64,000 nucleotides of DNA from Rhodococcoides corynebacterioides (GTDB lineage Bacteria > Actinomycetota > Actinomycetes > Mycobacteriales > Mycobacteriaceae). The notes under the pieces were generated by a model, which made no database searches, was not told where the DNA came from, and was given only the letters and a program-made list of their open reading frames with translations. This document shows positions 22,464 through 37,309 of this stretch, one piece after another (position 1 is the stretch's first letter; each line of letters opens with the position of its first letter). The translations under genes and the position numbers were made by a program. The DNA lies in assembly GCF_019834675.1 (NCBI RefSeq), contig NZ_JABUBU010000002.1:248001-312000 (forward strand). Reading direction: 5' to 3'.

Positions 22464-24433
22464 ATGGGACCCATGACGCCCGCCGACCGTGCAGACCGCC
22501 ACCCCGTTCGACGCGTTCTGGTGGTGACCGCCGTCGCGGCACTCGCGATGACGGGATGCAGCACCGGCTCGTCGTCGGACGCGCCGTCCGACGGCACCGA
22601 GGCGTGCGCCGCGGCGGGCGGGGGCACACCCGTCTCCGGTGCGCCGGGGACGGGAGCGGACGGCGCCCCCGAGATCGGCACCGGGTACCGGACCGGCATG
22701 ACCGCGGTCACGACGCCCGAGTACTCGGTCGCCACCGCCAACCCGCTCGCCACCGAGGCGGCCTGCGCGGTGCTGCGCGACGGCGGCACCGCGGCCGACG
22801 CCCTGGTGACCGCGCAGACGGTGCTCGGTCTGGTCGAGCCGCAGAGTTCCGGGATCGGCGGGGGCGCGTTCCTGATGTATCTCGACGGCGAGACCGGCGA
22901 CCTGCAGGCCTACGACGGGCGGGAGACGGCGCCGGCCTCGGCGACCGGCGACTACCTCCGGTACGTCGACGACATCCCCCCGACCGACCGCCCGGCCGAT
23001 CTCACCGGTCCCCTGCCCGACGCGCGGTCCAGCGGGCGCGCCGTCGGCGTGCCGGGTGCGGTGCGGCTGCTCGACCGGGTCCACGCCGACCACGGACGCA
23101 CCGAGTGGCGCACCCTGTTCGATCCCGCGGTGCGCCTGGCCGACGACGGGTTCCCCATCGGTCCGCGCATGGCGTCGTCGATCGCGGGCTCCGCGCCGCA
23201 ACTCGCGCTCGACCCGGCCTCGGCCGCGTACTTCCTCGAGCCGGACGGATCACCGAAGGCCGCCGGAACGGTGCTCACCAACCCGGCGATGGCGAAGACG
23301 CTCGGCGCGATCGCCACCGAGGGCGCCGACGCGTTCTACACCGGGCCCATCGCGCAGTCGATCGTCGACGCCGTCGCCGACACCACCGGGGGACGCACCC
23401 CGGGCCGGCTGACCACCGACGATCTCGCGGGCTACCGCGTGATCGACCGCGATCCGGTCTGCGGCCCCTACCGCGACGTCGAGGTCTGCGGCATGCCGGG
23501 ACCGTCGTCCGGCGGCATCGCCGTCGCGCAGACCCTCGGCATCCTGTCGGCGTTCGACCTGGCGCAGTACCCGCCCCAGCGCACCGACGTCGACGGCGGC
23601 GTTCCCGATCCGCGGGCCGCCCACCTGATCGCCGAGGCCGAGCGGCTCGCCTACGCGGACCGGGACAAGTACGTGGCCGACCCCGACTACATCCCGCTGC
23701 CCGGCGGGTCGCCGGACGCCCTGCTCGATCCGGACTACCTGCGCTCGCGCGCCGACACCATCGACCCCGATCGGAGCATGGGCACCGCGCGTGCGGGCGA
23801 CTTCGGGCCGGTGTCGATGAGCAGCTACCGCGGGACCGAGTCGGGTACGTCGCACATCGTCGTCGCGGATCGGGACGGAGACGTGGCGTCGATGACGACG
23901 ACCGTGGAGTCGGCGTTCGGGTCGTTCCACATGACGGAGGGGTTCCTGCTCAACAACCAGCTGACCGACTTCTCGGCCGCTCCCGACGGGCCGGACGGGC
24001 CCGTCGCCAACCGGGTCGAGCCGGGCAAACGGCCGCGCAGTTCGATGGCGCCGACCGTCGTGTTCGATCGGGACGAGTCCGGCGGGCGCGGCGACGTCCG
24101 TCTGGTCACCGGCTCGCCGGGCGGATCGGCGATCATCCAGTACGTGGTGAAGAACCTCGTGGCGATGCTCGACTGGGGTCTCGACCCGCAGCAGGCCGTC
24201 GCGATGGTGAACGTGGGTGCGTCCAACTCCCCCACCACGAACGTCGGCGGCGAGCACCCGGCGATCGACACGGCCGACGACGGGGCGAACGATCCGCTGG
24301 TGCAGGGGCTGCGCGAGCGCGGGCACCAGGTGTCGGTGGCCGATCAGACCAGCGGGTCGAGTGCGCTGGTGCGCGTCGATTCCACCTGGTCGGGCGGGGC
24401 GGATCCCCGGCGGGAGGGCAGCGTCGCCGGCGG

Positions 24434-24437
<4 letters not shown>
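22464..24437 (+). CDS. ggt: gamma-glutamyltransferase, predicted lipoprotein
   Basis: Ntn-hydrolase that cleaves gamma-glutamyl bonds outside the membrane. About 657 residues as a proenzyme. The N-terminus has a basic stretch, a hydrophobic core and lipobox 'LAMTGC', so it should be lipid-anchored. The self-cleavage site and nucleophile lie in '[20 protein letters not shown]'; the Thr would start the small subunit. '[15 protein letters not shown]' and '[15 protein letters not shown]' are also typical. The ATG at 22464 has AGGG four bases upstream; ATG 22473 and GTG 22425 are alternatives. It alone runs on the + strand between uvrC and the riboflavin block, and its TAG overlaps the TAA of the next gene (TTAG). 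These bacteria use mycothiol rather than glutathione, so the substrate is uncertain. Confidence 0.9.
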
Positions 24438-26677
<2,240 letters not shown>

Positions 26678-26735
26678 GCGTCGCGCTCCCCACGTCAGGC
26701 CGCCCGCGGCGGTGCGGGCGGGGTCGGTTCCTACC

Positions 26736-26741
26736 AGCCTA
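26736..26741 (-). promoter_or_regulatory. putative -10 box upstream of ribBA
   Basis: TAGGCT on the minus strand about 58 bases before the ribBA GTG, in the only sizeable gap of the rib cluster. I looked for an FMN riboswitch here and do not see its conserved pieces. Confidence 0.35.
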
Positions 26742-26789
26742 CGGTCCGGGCCCGGTCGGCCCGGCGCTCGGTCGGTGGTCTGTCGGTGT

Positions 26790-27392
26790 TCAGTCGGCGC
26801 TGTGCAGCCGCTCGACGTACTTGGCGATCACGTCCACCTCGAGGTTGACGGTGGTCCCCGGCTCGGCGGTGCCGAGCGTCGTCAGACCGAGCGTCGTCGG
26901 GATCAGGGAGATCTCGAACCACTGGTCGTCGCCGGTGCCGCCGAGGGCGGACACGGTCAGCGAGACACCGTCGACGGTGATGGACCCCTTGTGGACCACG
27001 TACCGGGCGACCTCGCGCGGCAGGGCGACGCGGACCACCGTCCAGTTCTCCGACGGGGTGCGCGAGATCACGGTGCCGATGCCGTCGACGTGCCCCTGGA
27101 CGAGGTGCCCGCCGAGGCGGGAGCCCAGCGACGCGGCCCGCTCGAGGTTGACCCGACTGCCGACGCGGAGCGACCCGAGGGAGGATCGCGACAGCGTCTC
27201 CTGCATCACGTCGGCGGTGAACGCCCCCTCCCGGACCTCGACGACGGTCAGGCACACCCCGTTGACCGCGATGGAGTCCCCGTGCGAGGCGTCCGAGGTG
27301 ACCACGGCGCCCTCGACGGTGAACCGCGCGGCGTCCGCGAGGTCCTCCTTGCCGGTGACGGTGCCGAGTTCTTCGACTATTCCGGTGAACAT
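26790..27392 (-). CDS. ribE: riboflavin synthase, alpha chain
   Basis: Dismutates two lumazines to riboflavin. 200 residues in two homologous lumazine-binding barrels, starting '[12 protein letters not shown]' and '[13 protein letters not shown]', each followed by '[14 protein letters not shown]' or '[12 protein letters not shown]'. It overlaps ribD by 16 bp. In M. tuberculosis lprG and the efflux pump Rv1410c lie between these two genes; here nothing does. Confidence 0.95.
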   Translation of the reverse strand: MFTGIVEELGTVTGKEDLADAARFTVEGAVVTSDASHGDSIAVNGVCLTVVEVREGAFTADVMQETLSRSSLGSLRVGSRVNLERAASLGSRLGGHLVQGHVDGIGTVISRTPSENWTVVRVALPREVARYVVHKGSITVDGVSLTVSALGGTGDDQWFEISLIPTTLGLTTLGTAEPGTTVNLEVDVIAKYVERLHSAD

Positions 27393-28474
27393 GTCTGCTC
27401 CTGCTGGGTTCGGGCGGCCGGGTGGGAGGGGGCTGCGGCCGGGTGGGAGGGGACTGCGACGGGGACGAAGTCGAGGCGAAGGTCGTCGCCCAACGCGGTG
27501 ACGCTCTCTCGGCGGAACCCGCGGGCGTCGGCCAGTGTTCCCACCGACGTCGACTCCACGGCGGACCGCCCCGCGCCGAGCACGGTCGGGGCGAGGTACA
27601 GGACGAGCCGATCCACCAGGTCGGCGCCCAGGAAGGCCCCCGCCAGCGTGGCGCCGCCCTCCACCAGCACGTCGTTCAGGTCGTCCAGGGCCGCGAGCAC
27701 CGCCTGCGGATCGTGTTCGCGCACGACGCGGGTGGGCGCCGTGTCGTCGAGGACGCGCAGGCCGGCGGGCAGCTTCCGGCGGCCGACCACCACCCGCAAC
27801 GGCTGACGCACGGCGAGCGTGCCGTCGTCGGCGCGCGCGGTCAGCGCGGGATCGTCGGCGAGGACGGTTCCGGTCCCCACCACGATCGCGTCGAGGCGGG
27901 CGCGCTCGGCGTGCACCGCGGCGCGCGCGGCGGGTCCGGTGATCCAGCGGCTGGTGCCGTCCGGTGCGGCGATCCGTCCGTCGAGCGTCGACGCGAGCTT
28001 CAGCGTGACGTGCGGTCGGCCGGTGCGCTGCCGGTGCAGCCAGAACCGCAGCGGGCCGCGGGCGACCTCGTCGGCGAGACGCCCGGACTCGACGACGACG
28101 CCCGCGCGGGTCAGCGTCTCGGCGCCGCCGGCCGCGGTGGGCGTCGGGTCGGCGAGGGCGTGGACGACGCGCGCCACACCGGCCGCGAGCAGCGCCTGCG
28201 TGCACGGGCCGGTCCGTCCGGTGTGGTCGCACGGCTCGAGGGTCACCACGGCCGTGCCCCCGGCCGCGGCCGCGCCTGCCTCGCGCAGGGCGACGACCTC
28301 CGCGTGCGGACCGCCCGGGGCCGCGGTGGCGCCGGTGCCCACGACGCGGTGCTCGGCGTCCAGGATCACCGCGCCCACGGGCGGATTCGGGGTGCTGATC
28401 CCGCGCGCCGACTCGCTGACGGCGACGGCGGTCCGCATCGCCTCGTCGACGACCGCCGACGGCAGCGGGACCAT
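27377..28474 (-). CDS. ribD: bifunctional riboflavin deaminase/reductase RibD
   Basis: Second and third steps of the pyrimidine branch. 365 residues. Deaminase domain (about 1-145) with 'TPNPPVGAVI', 'GGPHAEVVAL' and the zinc motif 'TLEPCDHTGRTGPC'; reductase domain with 'VTLKLASTLDGRIAAPDGTSRWITG' and 'VLVEGGATLAGAFL'. The C-terminus extends past the fold with two 7-residue repeats (AVPSHPA, AAPSHPA) running over the ribE start. Its ATG shares a base with the rpe stop (TGATG). Confidence 0.95.
   Translation of the reverse strand: MVPLPSAVVDEAMRTAVAVSESARGISTPNPPVGAVILDAEHRVVGTGATAAPGGPHAEVVALREAGAAAAGGTAVVTLEPCDHTGRTGPCTQALLAAGVARVVHALADPTPTAAGGAETLTRAGVVVESGRLADEVARGPLRFWLHRQRTGRPHVTLKLASTLDGRIAAPDGTSRWITGPAARAAVHAERARLDAIVVGTGTVLADDPALTARADDGTLAVRQPLRVVVGRRKLPAGLRVLDDTAPTRVVREHDPQAVLAALDDLNDVLVEGGATLAGAFLGADLVDRLVLYLAPTVLGAGRSAVESTSVGTLADARGFRRESVTALGDDLRLDFVPVAVPSHPAAAPSHPAARTQQEQTCSPE
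27416..27457 (-). repeat. two 21-bp tandem copies at the ribD 3' end
   Basis: Copies encoding AVPSHPA and AAPSHPA differ at a single base and lie 24 bp before the ribE ATG. The period is a multiple of three. Confidence 0.75.
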
Positions 28475-29178
28475 CAGGCGGTCAGGTGCGGTGACGCCGA
28501 CGCCGCGGCGGCGCGCAGAGCGCTCACGGCGCGCCCCGGATCGTCGGTGTTGTAGACGGCCGAGCCGGCGACGAAGCAGTCGATGCCGGCCTCGGCGGCC
28601 TGCGCGATCGTGTCCTCGTTGATGCCGCCGTCGATCTCCACGACCAGACGCAACTCACCGGCGTCGACCAGTCGGCGCACGGTGCGGGCCTTGTCCAGGA
28701 CCTCGGGCATGAAGCTCTGGCCGCCGAATCCCGGCTCGACACTCATCACCAGCAGGGTGTCGAAGTCCCGGAGGATCTCGAGGTACGGCTCGATCGGGGT
28801 GTTCGGCTTGATCGACAGCCCGGCCTTCGCGCCGGCCGCGCGGATGTCGCGGGCCACCGCGGACGGATCGTCGGTCGCCTCGGCGTGGAAGGTGACGTTG
28901 TACGCGCCCGCCTCGGCGTACGGCGGCGCCCAGCGCGCCGGATCCTCGATCATCAGGTGGCAGTCGAGCGGGATGTCCGTGGCCTTCAGCAGGCTGGACA
29001 CCACCGGCAGGCCGAGCGTCAGGTTGGGCACGAAGTGGGCATCCATGACGTCGACGTGCAGCCAGTCGCTGCCCGCGACGGCCGCGGCCTCGTCGGCCAG
29101 TCGCGCGAAGTCGGCCGAGAGGATCGACGGGGCGATCATCGGGTGCCGCGGAGTCGGGGAGGTATCGGTAGGAGCCAC
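28474..29178 (-). CDS. rpe: ribulose-phosphate 3-epimerase
   Basis: Interconverts ribulose-5-P and xylulose-5-P, feeding the tkt/tal operon. 234 residues, TIM barrel: '[14 protein letters not shown]', '[17 protein letters not shown]', 'DCHLMIEDP', '[17 protein letters not shown]', '[11 protein letters not shown]'. The start chosen is GTG 29178, because TAGGCT ends 8 bases before it. ATG 29139 (MIAPS) would give 221 residues but has neither a promoter box nor a Shine-Dalgarno nearby. Confidence 0.94.
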   Translation of the reverse strand: MAPTDTSPTPRHPMIAPSILSADFARLADEAAAVAGSDWLHVDVMDAHFVPNLTLGLPVVSSLLKATDIPLDCHLMIEDPARWAPPYAEAGAYNVTFHAEATDDPSAVARDIRAAGAKAGLSIKPNTPIEPYLEILRDFDTLLVMSVEPGFGGQSFMPEVLDKARTVRRLVDAGELRLVVEIDGGINEDTIAQAAEAGIDCFVAGSAVYNTDDPGRAVSALRAAAASASPHLTA

Positions 29179-29186
29179 GGGTGAGG

Positions 29187-29192
29187 AGCCTA
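29187..29192 (-). promoter_or_regulatory. putative -10 box of rpe
   Basis: TAGGCT in the 26-bp gap after the SGNH gene, ending 8 bases before the rpe GTG. This would give a leaderless mRNA and a promoter for rpe-ribD-ribE. Confidence 0.45.
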
Positions 29193-29204
29193 ACCGGGCC
29201 CCCG

Positions 29205-29915
29205 TCACCCCAGCAGTCCCGGTTCCACGGTGGACACGGCGTCGTCGATCGCCTCGGCGAGCAGGAGCTGACCCGCGTCGGTGGGGTGATCGCCGTCGTC
29301 CTGGATGATCGCCGGGTCGGCCAGCCATGCGGCGTCGAGGGTGTCGACGTAGTCCACGTCCGCGGCGAGCGCGGCGGCCTCCACCGCGGCGTCGACGTCA
29401 CGCAGTTCCGCGGGGACGACGACGTCGCCGCTCCAGATCGGGCCGACCGCCACCACGATCGCCCCGGGTGCGCCGACGTGCAGGCGCGTGAACACCTCGG
29501 TCGCCGCGTCGACCACCTCGGTCGGATCCGCGTCGACGTCGTTCTCGCTGCCCACCACGAGGATCACGTCCGGGTCCGCGGCGATCGCGTCGTCGACCTG
29601 ATCGCCGAAGGTGCCCAGCGCGTCCGCGCCCGCGACGTACCCGGCGCCGCCGAGGCTGACGTTGACCAGCTCGAAACCGTGCTCGTCGGCGAGCACGTCC
29701 GGCCACACCACGTCGTTGGCCGAGCCCGCGGAGAAGGAGTCGCCGATGACCGCCACCCGCTCGGGTGCGGCCCGGGGTGCGGTCGCGGCGTGGGCGACGA
29801 CCGGGGTGGTCGCGTCCGCCGCGATCCGGTGTTCGCTCGGCGTCGTCCCGGCGGCGCAGCCGGCCCCCACCAGCGCCAGACCGGCGAGCACGGCCACCGC
29901 CCCGCGCGTGCTCAT
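29205..29915 (-). CDS. SGNH/GDSL hydrolase, predicted lipoprotein
   Basis: 236 residues. Short signal peptide with lipobox 'LVGAGC' (Cys about 20). The SGNH catalytic blocks are complete: Ser in '[11 protein letters not shown]', Gly in 'VSLGGAGYV', Asn in 'VGSENDVD' and Asp-His in '[10 protein letters not shown]'. It should be a surface-anchored esterase or acyl/acetyl hydrolase; the substrate is not deducible. It overlaps rsmB by ATGA and is 26 bp from rpe, so an exported hydrolase is embedded in a housekeeping operon. Confidence 0.88.
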   Translation of the reverse strand: MSTRGAVAVLAGLALVGAGCAAGTTPSEHRIAADATTPVVAHAATAPRAAPERVAVIGDSFSAGSANDVVWPDVLADEHGFELVNVSLGGAGYVAGADALGTFGDQVDDAIAADPDVILVVGSENDVDADPTEVVDAATEVFTRLHVGAPGAIVVAVGPIWSGDVVVPAELRDVDAAVEAAALAADVDYVDTLDAAWLADPAIIQDDGDHPTDAGQLLLAEAIDDAVSTVEPGLLG

Positions 29916-31402
29916 CCGGCCCCGCCGGGTCGTCGCAGGGCGGCGAGGAACATCGCGTCGGTGCCGTGGCGATGCGGCCAGAGCTGCACGTGCGTCCCGG
30001 CGTTCCCGTCGCGGCCCGGAGTCGGCCGCGCCGAGCGCGGAACGCCGGGCACGGCGTCACCGGTGTCGAGGCCGATCAGTCCGTGCCGACGAACGGCGTC
30101 ACCGACCACCCCGACGGTCTCGGACAGGTGCGGGGAACACGTGGCGTAGACGACGACGCCGCCCGGCCGGACGAGCCGGACGGCCGCGGCGAGCAGTTCA
30201 CGCTGGAGGGAGACCAGGGCGGCCACGTCGTCCGGCTGCCGGCGCCATCGCGCTTCGGGGCGCCGACGCAGCGCACCCAGTCCGGTGCACGGCGCGTCGA
30301 CCAGGACGCGGTCGTACCCCGGTGCGAGTCCGCTGCTGCGGCCGTCCACGGTGTGCACCGTGACGGGAAGGTCGCGGGTGGACGACCGTACGAGGTCGGC
30401 GCGGTGCTCGGAGGGCTCCACCGCGTCGACGGTCGCTCCGTCCACCGCGGCCAACGCACCGAGCAACGCGGCCTTGCCGCCCGGGCCGGCGCACAGGTCG
30501 AGCCACCGGCCACCGTCGGGGCCCTCGAGGGGGGCCTCGACCAGAGCGCGGGCGACGAGCTGGCTGCCTTCGTCCTGGACGCCGGCGAGGCCGTCGCGCA
30601 CGGCGTCCAGTCGACCGGGATCGCCGCCGTCGAGGTGCACGGCGTACGGCGACCACGGGCCGACCTCTCCCCCGGTGACCAGCGCCAGTTCCTCGGCGGA
30701 GATCTCCCCCGGCCGCGCGACCAGGTGCACGGCCGGACGGGCGTCGTCGGCGGCGAGCAGGTCGTCGAGTTCGCCTGCGTCCGCGCCGAGCGCGTCGTGG
30801 AAGGCCTGCGCGATCCACCGGGGATGGGCGTGGCGGAAGGCCGCGTGGCCCACGGGATCCCGCTCGACGGACGGCGCCAGTGCGGCCACCCAGTCGTTCT
30901 CGGTCCGTTCGGACACCCGCCGCAGCACGGCGTTGACGAAGCCGGACTTCCCGGGGCCTGCTTCGGCCCGCACCATGTCCACGGACGTCGCGACGGCCGC
31001 GTGCGGGGCGATGCGGGTGCGCAGCAACTGGTAGGCGCCGAGCCGGAGGACGTCGAGCAACGGGCCGTCGATCTCCTCGACGGGCCGCGACGCCGCGTGG
31101 GCGATCACCGCGTCGAGCAGTCCGCGCGCGCGGGACGCGCCGTAGGCGAGTTCGGTGGCCAGCGCCGCGTCGCGCTCACCCAACCGCCGATCCCGCAGCA
31201 TCGCGGGCAGCACCAAGTTGGCGTAGGCATCGCGCTCACGCACCGCACGCAGGACGTCCCGCGCCGCGACACGCGCCGGGTCGAGCCCGGCCTCCGCGGG
31301 ATTCGGGCGAGTCGCCTGCCGGGGCCGCGTGGTGCCGCGAGCGGGGCCGCCGGCGCGGGGAGTGCGGGCGCCGCGGCGCTTGCCCGGCCGTTCCTCGCTC
31401 AT
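29912..31402 (-). CDS. rsmB: 16S rRNA (cytosine-967-C5)-methyltransferase RsmB/Fmu
   Basis: 496 residues. A polar Arg/Pro/Gly-rich N-terminus (about 1-45), a NusB-like RNA-binding domain (about 45-180), then a Rossmann methyltransferase. The SAM motif is '[18 protein letters not shown]', and the two working cysteines are in '[11 protein letters not shown]' and '[12 protein letters not shown]'. Start ATG 31402 gives an ATGA overlap with fmt; its stop overlaps the SGNH gene. Confidence 0.94.
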   Translation of the reverse strand: MSEERPGKRRGARTPRAGGPARGTTRPRQATRPNPAEAGLDPARVAARDVLRAVRERDAYANLVLPAMLRDRRLGERDAALATELAYGASRARGLLDAVIAHAASRPVEEIDGPLLDVLRLGAYQLLRTRIAPHAAVATSVDMVRAEAGPGKSGFVNAVLRRVSERTENDWVAALAPSVERDPVGHAAFRHAHPRWIAQAFHDALGADAGELDDLLAADDARPAVHLVARPGEISAEELALVTGGEVGPWSPYAVHLDGGDPGRLDAVRDGLAGVQDEGSQLVARALVEAPLEGPDGGRWLDLCAGPGGKAALLGALAAVDGATVDAVEPSEHRADLVRSSTRDLPVTVHTVDGRSSGLAPGYDRVLVDAPCTGLGALRRRPEARWRRQPDDVAALVSLQRELLAAAVRLVRPGGVVVYATCSPHLSETVGVVGDAVRRHGLIGLDTGDAVPGVPRSARPTPGRDGNAGTHVQLWPHRHGTDAMFLAALRRPGGAG

Positions 31403-32322
31403 CGGATCACCGTTCCGTCGATGTCGCGGGCCCCTCGTGCCCAGTCGGTCGCCGCCATCGGTTTCTTCCCCGGCGGTTGCACTCGGCTCAACTCCACCGC
31501 GGTGGTGGCTGTTCCCACCAGCACGGCGCGCTTGCGCACCTCGACGACCCCTGCGGGCAGCGTCTCGTCGGTGACCGTCACCGGCCCGAGTTTGACGCGC
31601 AGGCCGTTCACTTCGGTCCATGCTCCCGGAGCCGGTGTGACACTGCGCACGTGCCGATCGACGGCCACGGCCGGGAGTGTGAAGTCCACGCGGGCGGCGT
31701 CCACGGTGACCTTGGGGGCGACGGAGACGCCGTCGGTCGACTGCGGCACCGCGGTGAGCGCACCCTCCTCGAGCCCGTCCATGGTCGCCTCCAGCAGCCC
31801 CGCGCCGCTCTCGGCGAGCCGGGCGAGCAGGTCGCCCGCGGTGTCGTCGGAGCGGACGGTCTCGGTGACCACCCCGAACAACGGGCCGGTGTCGAGTCCC
31901 TCCTCGATGCGGAAGGTGCTGGCTCCGGTGACCTCGTCGCCGGCGGCGAGCGCGGCCTGCACGGGAGCGGCGCCCCGCCACGCGGGCAGCAGCGAGAAGT
32001 GCAGGTTGACCCAGCCGTGCCGGGGAAGGTCCAGGAGCGGCGGGCGCAGGAGCGCTCCGTACGCGACGACCGGACAGCAGTCCGGCGCCCACTCGGTCAG
32101 GGTGCGCACGGCGTCCGGATCGCCGGGCCGGGCCGGTTGGAGTACCGGGATGCCGTGCTCGTCGGCGAGCTGCGCGACGGGCGACCGGACCGCGCGGCGG
32201 CCTCGACCGGCGACCGTGTCGGGGCGAGTGAGGACGCCCACGACCTCGTGCCGCGACGAGGCGATCAGACGTCGCAGGGACGGAAGAGCGGGTTCGGGAG
32301 TACCGGCGAAGACGAGACGCAC
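31399..32322 (-). CDS. fmt: methionyl-tRNA formyltransferase
   Basis: Formylates initiator Met-tRNA. 307 residues: '[18 protein letters not shown]' at the N-terminus, catalytic '[21 protein letters not shown]' (Asn-His plus the SLLP loop) and '[20 protein letters not shown]'. The GTG start lies 7 bases after TAGGCT, which itself overlaps the priA stop (TAGGCTGA), so fmt may have its own leaderless promoter. ATGA overlap with rsmB. Confidence 0.95.
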   Translation of the reverse strand: MRLVFAGTPEPALPSLRRLIASSRHEVVGVLTRPDTVAGRGRRAVRSPVAQLADEHGIPVLQPARPGDPDAVRTLTEWAPDCCPVVAYGALLRPPLLDLPRHGWVNLHFSLLPAWRGAAPVQAALAAGDEVTGASTFRIEEGLDTGPLFGVVTETVRSDDTAGDLLARLAESGAGLLEATMDGLEEGALTAVPQSTDGVSVAPKVTVDAARVDFTLPAVAVDRHVRSVTPAPGAWTEVNGLRVKLGPVTVTDETLPAGVVEVRKRAVLVGTATTAVELSRVQPPGKKPMAATDWARGARDIDGTVIR

Positions 32323-32327
32323 GCGGG

Positions 32328-34307
32328 TCAGCCTATGCGGAGCGGGTCGACCTGCACGCGCAGCGCCGACGTCGCCGACTTCTTCGCCCCGACGACGGCA
32401 CGGGCGTCGGCGAGAGCGCGCGCGAGGGCCGATCCCGACCGTCGCGGTACGCGCAGCAGAACGCGTTCGATCGGCCCGGTGGCCTCGTCGGCCGCGTCGG
32501 ACCCGACGGGCGGACGCTCCCCCGCCGGAAGGTCGACGGGGCCGAGCGTGACGGTCTCCGCGGGCAGCCGCGCGGCGTCGAGCAGCGCCCGGACGGCGTC
32601 GGGGGCACCGTCCACCGCCGCCATGTGCACGGCCGGCGGGAAGCCGACCTCGGCGCGTTCGGCCAGTTCGGCGGCGGCGTGACCGGCCGGGTCCCACCGG
32701 ATCAGCGCCTGCACCACGGGGAGATCGGCCTCGGCGACCACCACCACCTCGCCGCCGTCGGAGGCGGGAATCACGCTCGCCGCCACGGCCATCCACCGCC
32801 GCAGCGTCTGTTCCGCGGCGCGCAGGTCGGCGCGGCCGAGCATCGCCCAGCCGTCGAGCAGCAGGGCGGCGCCGTAGCCTCCGGGCACGACGGGTTCGGC
32901 ACCGACGGTCGCGACCACCAGGGACGGACCGGCGGGCACCGACGCCAACACGGAGCTGCCCCCGGACTGCCGGACGGTGACGCCGCTGAACGCACGTCCG
33001 AGTTCCTCGGCGGTACGGCCCGCCCCGATCACCGTGGCGCGCAACGCCCGCGACCCGCACGTCGGGCACGAGTACGCCGCGTCCGCGGTGCCGCACCACC
33101 GACAGGTGGGACTGCCGACGCCGTCGGCGCCGGGTGCGGACGGCAGCGCCAACGGGCCGTGGCACCGCCGACACCGCGCCGGGGTCCGGCACTTGCCGCA
33201 GGCCAGCGACGGGACGTACCCGCGACGCGGGACCTGCACCAGGACGGGTCGGCCGGCCGCGAGGGCGGTACGAGCGGCGGCGAACGCGACGGCCGGGATG
33301 CGGGCGGCGCGGGCGGCCGGGTCGCGCACCAGAGCGTGCTCGCTGTCGGCGAGGGCGGTGATGCGCGGCGCCGCCGCGCGCACGGTGTCGCGCGCGGCGA
33401 GCAGGTCCCGCGCCCACCCGGATTCGACCAGGGCCTGCGCCTCGGCCGTGCGCGCGAACCCGCCGACCACCGCGGCGGTCCCGGTGCGATGGGCGCGCAG
33501 GAGCGCGACGTCACGGGCGTGCGGGTAGGGCGCGCGGGGTTCGGTCAACGACTCGTCGCCGTCGTCCCACACCACGGTCAGCGCGAGGTCGTGCACCGGC
33601 GCGAACGCCGCGCTGCGGGTGCCCACCACCACCCGAGCGGCGCCGCGGGCGACGGCGAGCCACCGCCGGTACCGCTCGGCGGGACCGAGGCCGGCGGACA
33701 GCACCGACACCACGGCCGGATCGAGAACGTCGTGACAGGCGGCCTCGACGCGGTCGAGATCGCGTTGGTCCGGAACGACGATCATCACGCCGCGACCGGC
33801 AGCGACCGTCGCGGCGGCGAGGTCGGCGAGTCGCGCGGGCCAGTCCTCCCCCGGCAGCGCCTGCCACACCGCGCGGGGCGCGCGCCCCTCGGTCAGGGCG
33901 ACGAGGAACTCGCTCCCGAAGCGGTAGCGAGCCCAGCCGTCGCTCGTCACCGTCGGTGCGGGCGGGGCCCCCGACGTCCGGGCCTGCGCTTCCACGCGGG
34001 CGTGCCGCGGCGGCACGGCCAACCGCAGCACGTCGGAACGCGTGCCGGCGTACCGCGCCGCCACCGCGGTGACCAGGTCGGCGACCTCCGGGGTCAGCAC
34101 CACCTCGGGTGAGACCACCTTGTCCAGGAAGCCCAGCTTGCCGGGGTGGTCGGTCGTGGCACGACGCTCGATCAGGAACCCGTCGACCAGACGACCGGCG
34201 AAGCGCACGCGTACGCGCACGCCCGGTTGCGCGGCCTCGTCCCACTCGACCGGGACCAGATAGTCGAAGTCCCGGTCGAGGTGAGCGAGGGCGAGCAGCG
34301 GGACCAC
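32328..34307 (-). CDS. priA: PriA-like primosomal protein N' lacking helicase motifs
   Basis: In other bacteria PriA recognises stalled forks and reloads the replisome. About 659 residues. The N-terminal DNA-binding part is conserved ('[11 protein letters not shown]', '[17 protein letters not shown]', '[19 protein letters not shown]'), as are the zinc cysteines ('[13 protein letters not shown]', 'CRWCG', 'CPTCGSRAL'). The Walker A position reads '[16 protein letters not shown]' with no GKT, and the DEEH position is 'VVWDDGDES', so ATPase activity is not expected. This loss is known in actinobacterial PriA. Start GTG 34307 is the best visible; it lacks a good ribosome-binding site. 41 bp from metK. 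Confidence 0.9.
   Translation of the reverse strand: MVPLLALAHLDRDFDYLVPVEWDEAAQPGVRVRVRFAGRLVDGFLIERRATTDHPGKLGFLDKVVSPEVVLTPEVADLVTAVAARYAGTRSDVLRLAVPPRHARVEAQARTSGAPPAPTVTSDGWARYRFGSEFLVALTEGRAPRAVWQALPGEDWPARLADLAAATVAAGRGVMIVVPDQRDLDRVEAACHDVLDPAVVSVLSAGLGPAERYRRWLAVARGAARVVVGTRSAAFAPVHDLALTVVWDDGDESLTEPRAPYPHARDVALLRAHRTGTAAVVGGFARTAEAQALVESGWARDLLAARDTVRAAAPRITALADSEHALVRDPAARAARIPAVAFAAARTALAAGRPVLVQVPRRGYVPSLACGKCRTPARCRRCHGPLALPSAPGADGVGSPTCRWCGTADAAYSCPTCGSRALRATVIGAGRTAEELGRAFSGVTVRQSGGSSVLASVPAGPSLVVATVGAEPVVPGGYGAALLLDGWAMLGRADLRAAEQTLRRWMAVAASVIPASDGGEVVVVAEADLPVVQALIRWDPAGHAAAELAERAEVGFPPAVHMAAVDGAPDAVRALLDAARLPAETVTLGPVDLPAGERPPVGSDAADEATGPIERVLLRVPRRSGSALARALADARAVVGAKKSATSALRVQVDPLRIG
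32330..32335 (-). promoter_or_regulatory. putative -10 box of fmt inside the priA end
   Basis: TAGGCT spans the last codons and stop of priA and ends 7 bases before the fmt GTG. The geometry is the same as at rpe and alaS. Confidence 0.4.
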
Positions 34308-34348
34308 GCGCGCGATCGGTGCGCGCTCCGCCGGTCGCGGGGTGCCGG

Positions 34349-35563
34349 TCAGAGCCCCGCGGCCGACCGCAGCTTCTCGGCGCGGTCGGTGTTCTCCCAG
34401 GGCAGGTCGATGTCGGTGCGACCGAAGTGGCCGTAGGCCGCCGTGGGCGCGTAGATCGGGCGCAGCAGGTCGAGATCCCGGATGATCGCGCCGGGGCGCA
34501 GATCGAACACCTCGGTGATGGCCGACTGGATCTTCGCGGGGTCGACGTTCTCCGAGCCGAACGTCTCGACGAACAGTCCGACCGGCGCCGCCTTGCCGAT
34601 GGCGTAGGCGACCTGCACCTCGACCCGCTCGGCCAGATCGGCGGCGACGACGTTCTTGGCCACCCACCGCATGGCGTACGCGGCGCTGCGGTCCACCTTC
34701 GACGGGTCCTTGCCGGAGAAGGCGCCGCCGCCGTGCCGGGCCCAGCCGCCGTAGGTGTCGACGATGATCTTGCGGCCGGTCAGTCCGGCGTCGCCCATCG
34801 GACCGCCGAGGACGAACTTGCCGGTGGGGTTGACCAGCAGGCGCACCGACGACGTGTCGAGCGTGTCGTGACCGAGATCGGCGACCACGGCGTCGAGCAC
34901 GTGGGTCCGGATGTCGGGGGTGAGCATGTTCTCGAGGTCGATGTCCGCCGCGTGCTGCGTCGAGACCACGACGGTGTCGAGCCGGACGGGTCGCGCGCCG
35001 TCGTACTCGATGGTGACCTGCGTCTTGCCGTCCGGGCGCAGGTACGGCAGCACCTCGGTCTTGCGCACCTCGGTGAGGCGACGCGAGAGCCGGTGCGCCA
35101 ACGCGATCGGCAGCGGCATCATCTCGGGCGTGTCCTTGATGGCGTAGCCGAACATCAGGCCCTGGTCCCCGGCTCCCTGACGGTCGATCTCGTCGTCCGT
35201 GAGGCCCTCGACGCGCGACTCGTAGGCGTTGTCGACGCCCTGTGCGATCTCCGGCGACTGTGCGCCGATGGCGACGTTCACGCCGCAGGAGTTGCCGTCG
35301 AAGCCCTTGGCCGACGAGTCGTAGCCGATCTCGAGCACCTTCTCGCGCACGATGTGCGGGATGTCGGCGTAGGCGGTGGTGTTGACCTCACCGGCGACGT
35401 GCACCTGACCGGTGGTCACCAGCGTCTCCACCGCGACCCGCGCCCGGGGGTCCTCGGTGAGCAGTGCGTCGAGAATCGAGTCGCTGATGGCGTCGCAGAT
35501 CTTGTCGGGGTGACCCTCGGTGACCGATTCGCTGGTGAAGAGCCGACGGGCGGACGTGCTCAC
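34349..35563 (-). CDS. metK: S-adenosylmethionine synthetase
   Basis: Makes SAM from methionine and ATP. 404 residues: '[20 protein letters not shown]', '[13 protein letters not shown]', '[25 protein letters not shown]' and '[20 protein letters not shown]'. GTG start with AGAGGAAA about 6-10 bases upstream. A 103-bp gap separates it from coaBC and holds a hairpin (35601-35615), so a separate promoter is possible. Confidence 0.97.
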   Translation of the reverse strand: MSTSARRLFTSESVTEGHPDKICDAISDSILDALLTEDPRARVAVETLVTTGQVHVAGEVNTTAYADIPHIVREKVLEIGYDSSAKGFDGNSCGVNVAIGAQSPEIAQGVDNAYESRVEGLTDDEIDRQGAGDQGLMFGYAIKDTPEMMPLPIALAHRLSRRLTEVRKTEVLPYLRPDGKTQVTIEYDGARPVRLDTVVVSTQHAADIDLENMLTPDIRTHVLDAVVADLGHDTLDTSSVRLLVNPTGKFVLGGPMGDAGLTGRKIIVDTYGGWARHGGGAFSGKDPSKVDRSAAYAMRWVAKNVVAADLAERVEVQVAYAIGKAAPVGLFVETFGSENVDPAKIQSAITEVFDLRPGAIIRDLDLLRPIYAPTAAYGHFGRTDIDLPWENTDRAEKLRSAAGL

Positions 35564-35600
35564 AGATGTTTCCTCTCGTACACGGACAGGGCAATCACCG

Positions 35601-35615
35601 TCCGGGTACCCCGGA
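35601..35615 (-). terminator. small hairpin between coaBC and metK
   Basis: Perfect arms TCCGGG/CCCGGA with a 3-base loop in the 103-bp gap downstream of coaBC. It may attenuate or terminate read-through. There is no U-tract, and no SAM riboswitch is recognisable in the leader. Confidence 0.35.
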
Positions 35616-35666
35616 TCGATGGGGACAGCGCAACTGCGTCGGTGCCACCGACCGCTCGCGACGAAC

Positions 35667-37309
<1,643 letters not shown>

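Noticed and set aside
26678..26789. Possible FMN riboswitch before ribBA
   Set aside because: The gap is short and I cannot find the conserved helices and junction sequences. Only a promoter-like box is supported.
35564..35666. Possible SAM riboswitch before metK
   Set aside because: Only a simple 6-bp hairpin is visible; no SAM-I, SAM-II or SAM-IV core is recognisable.
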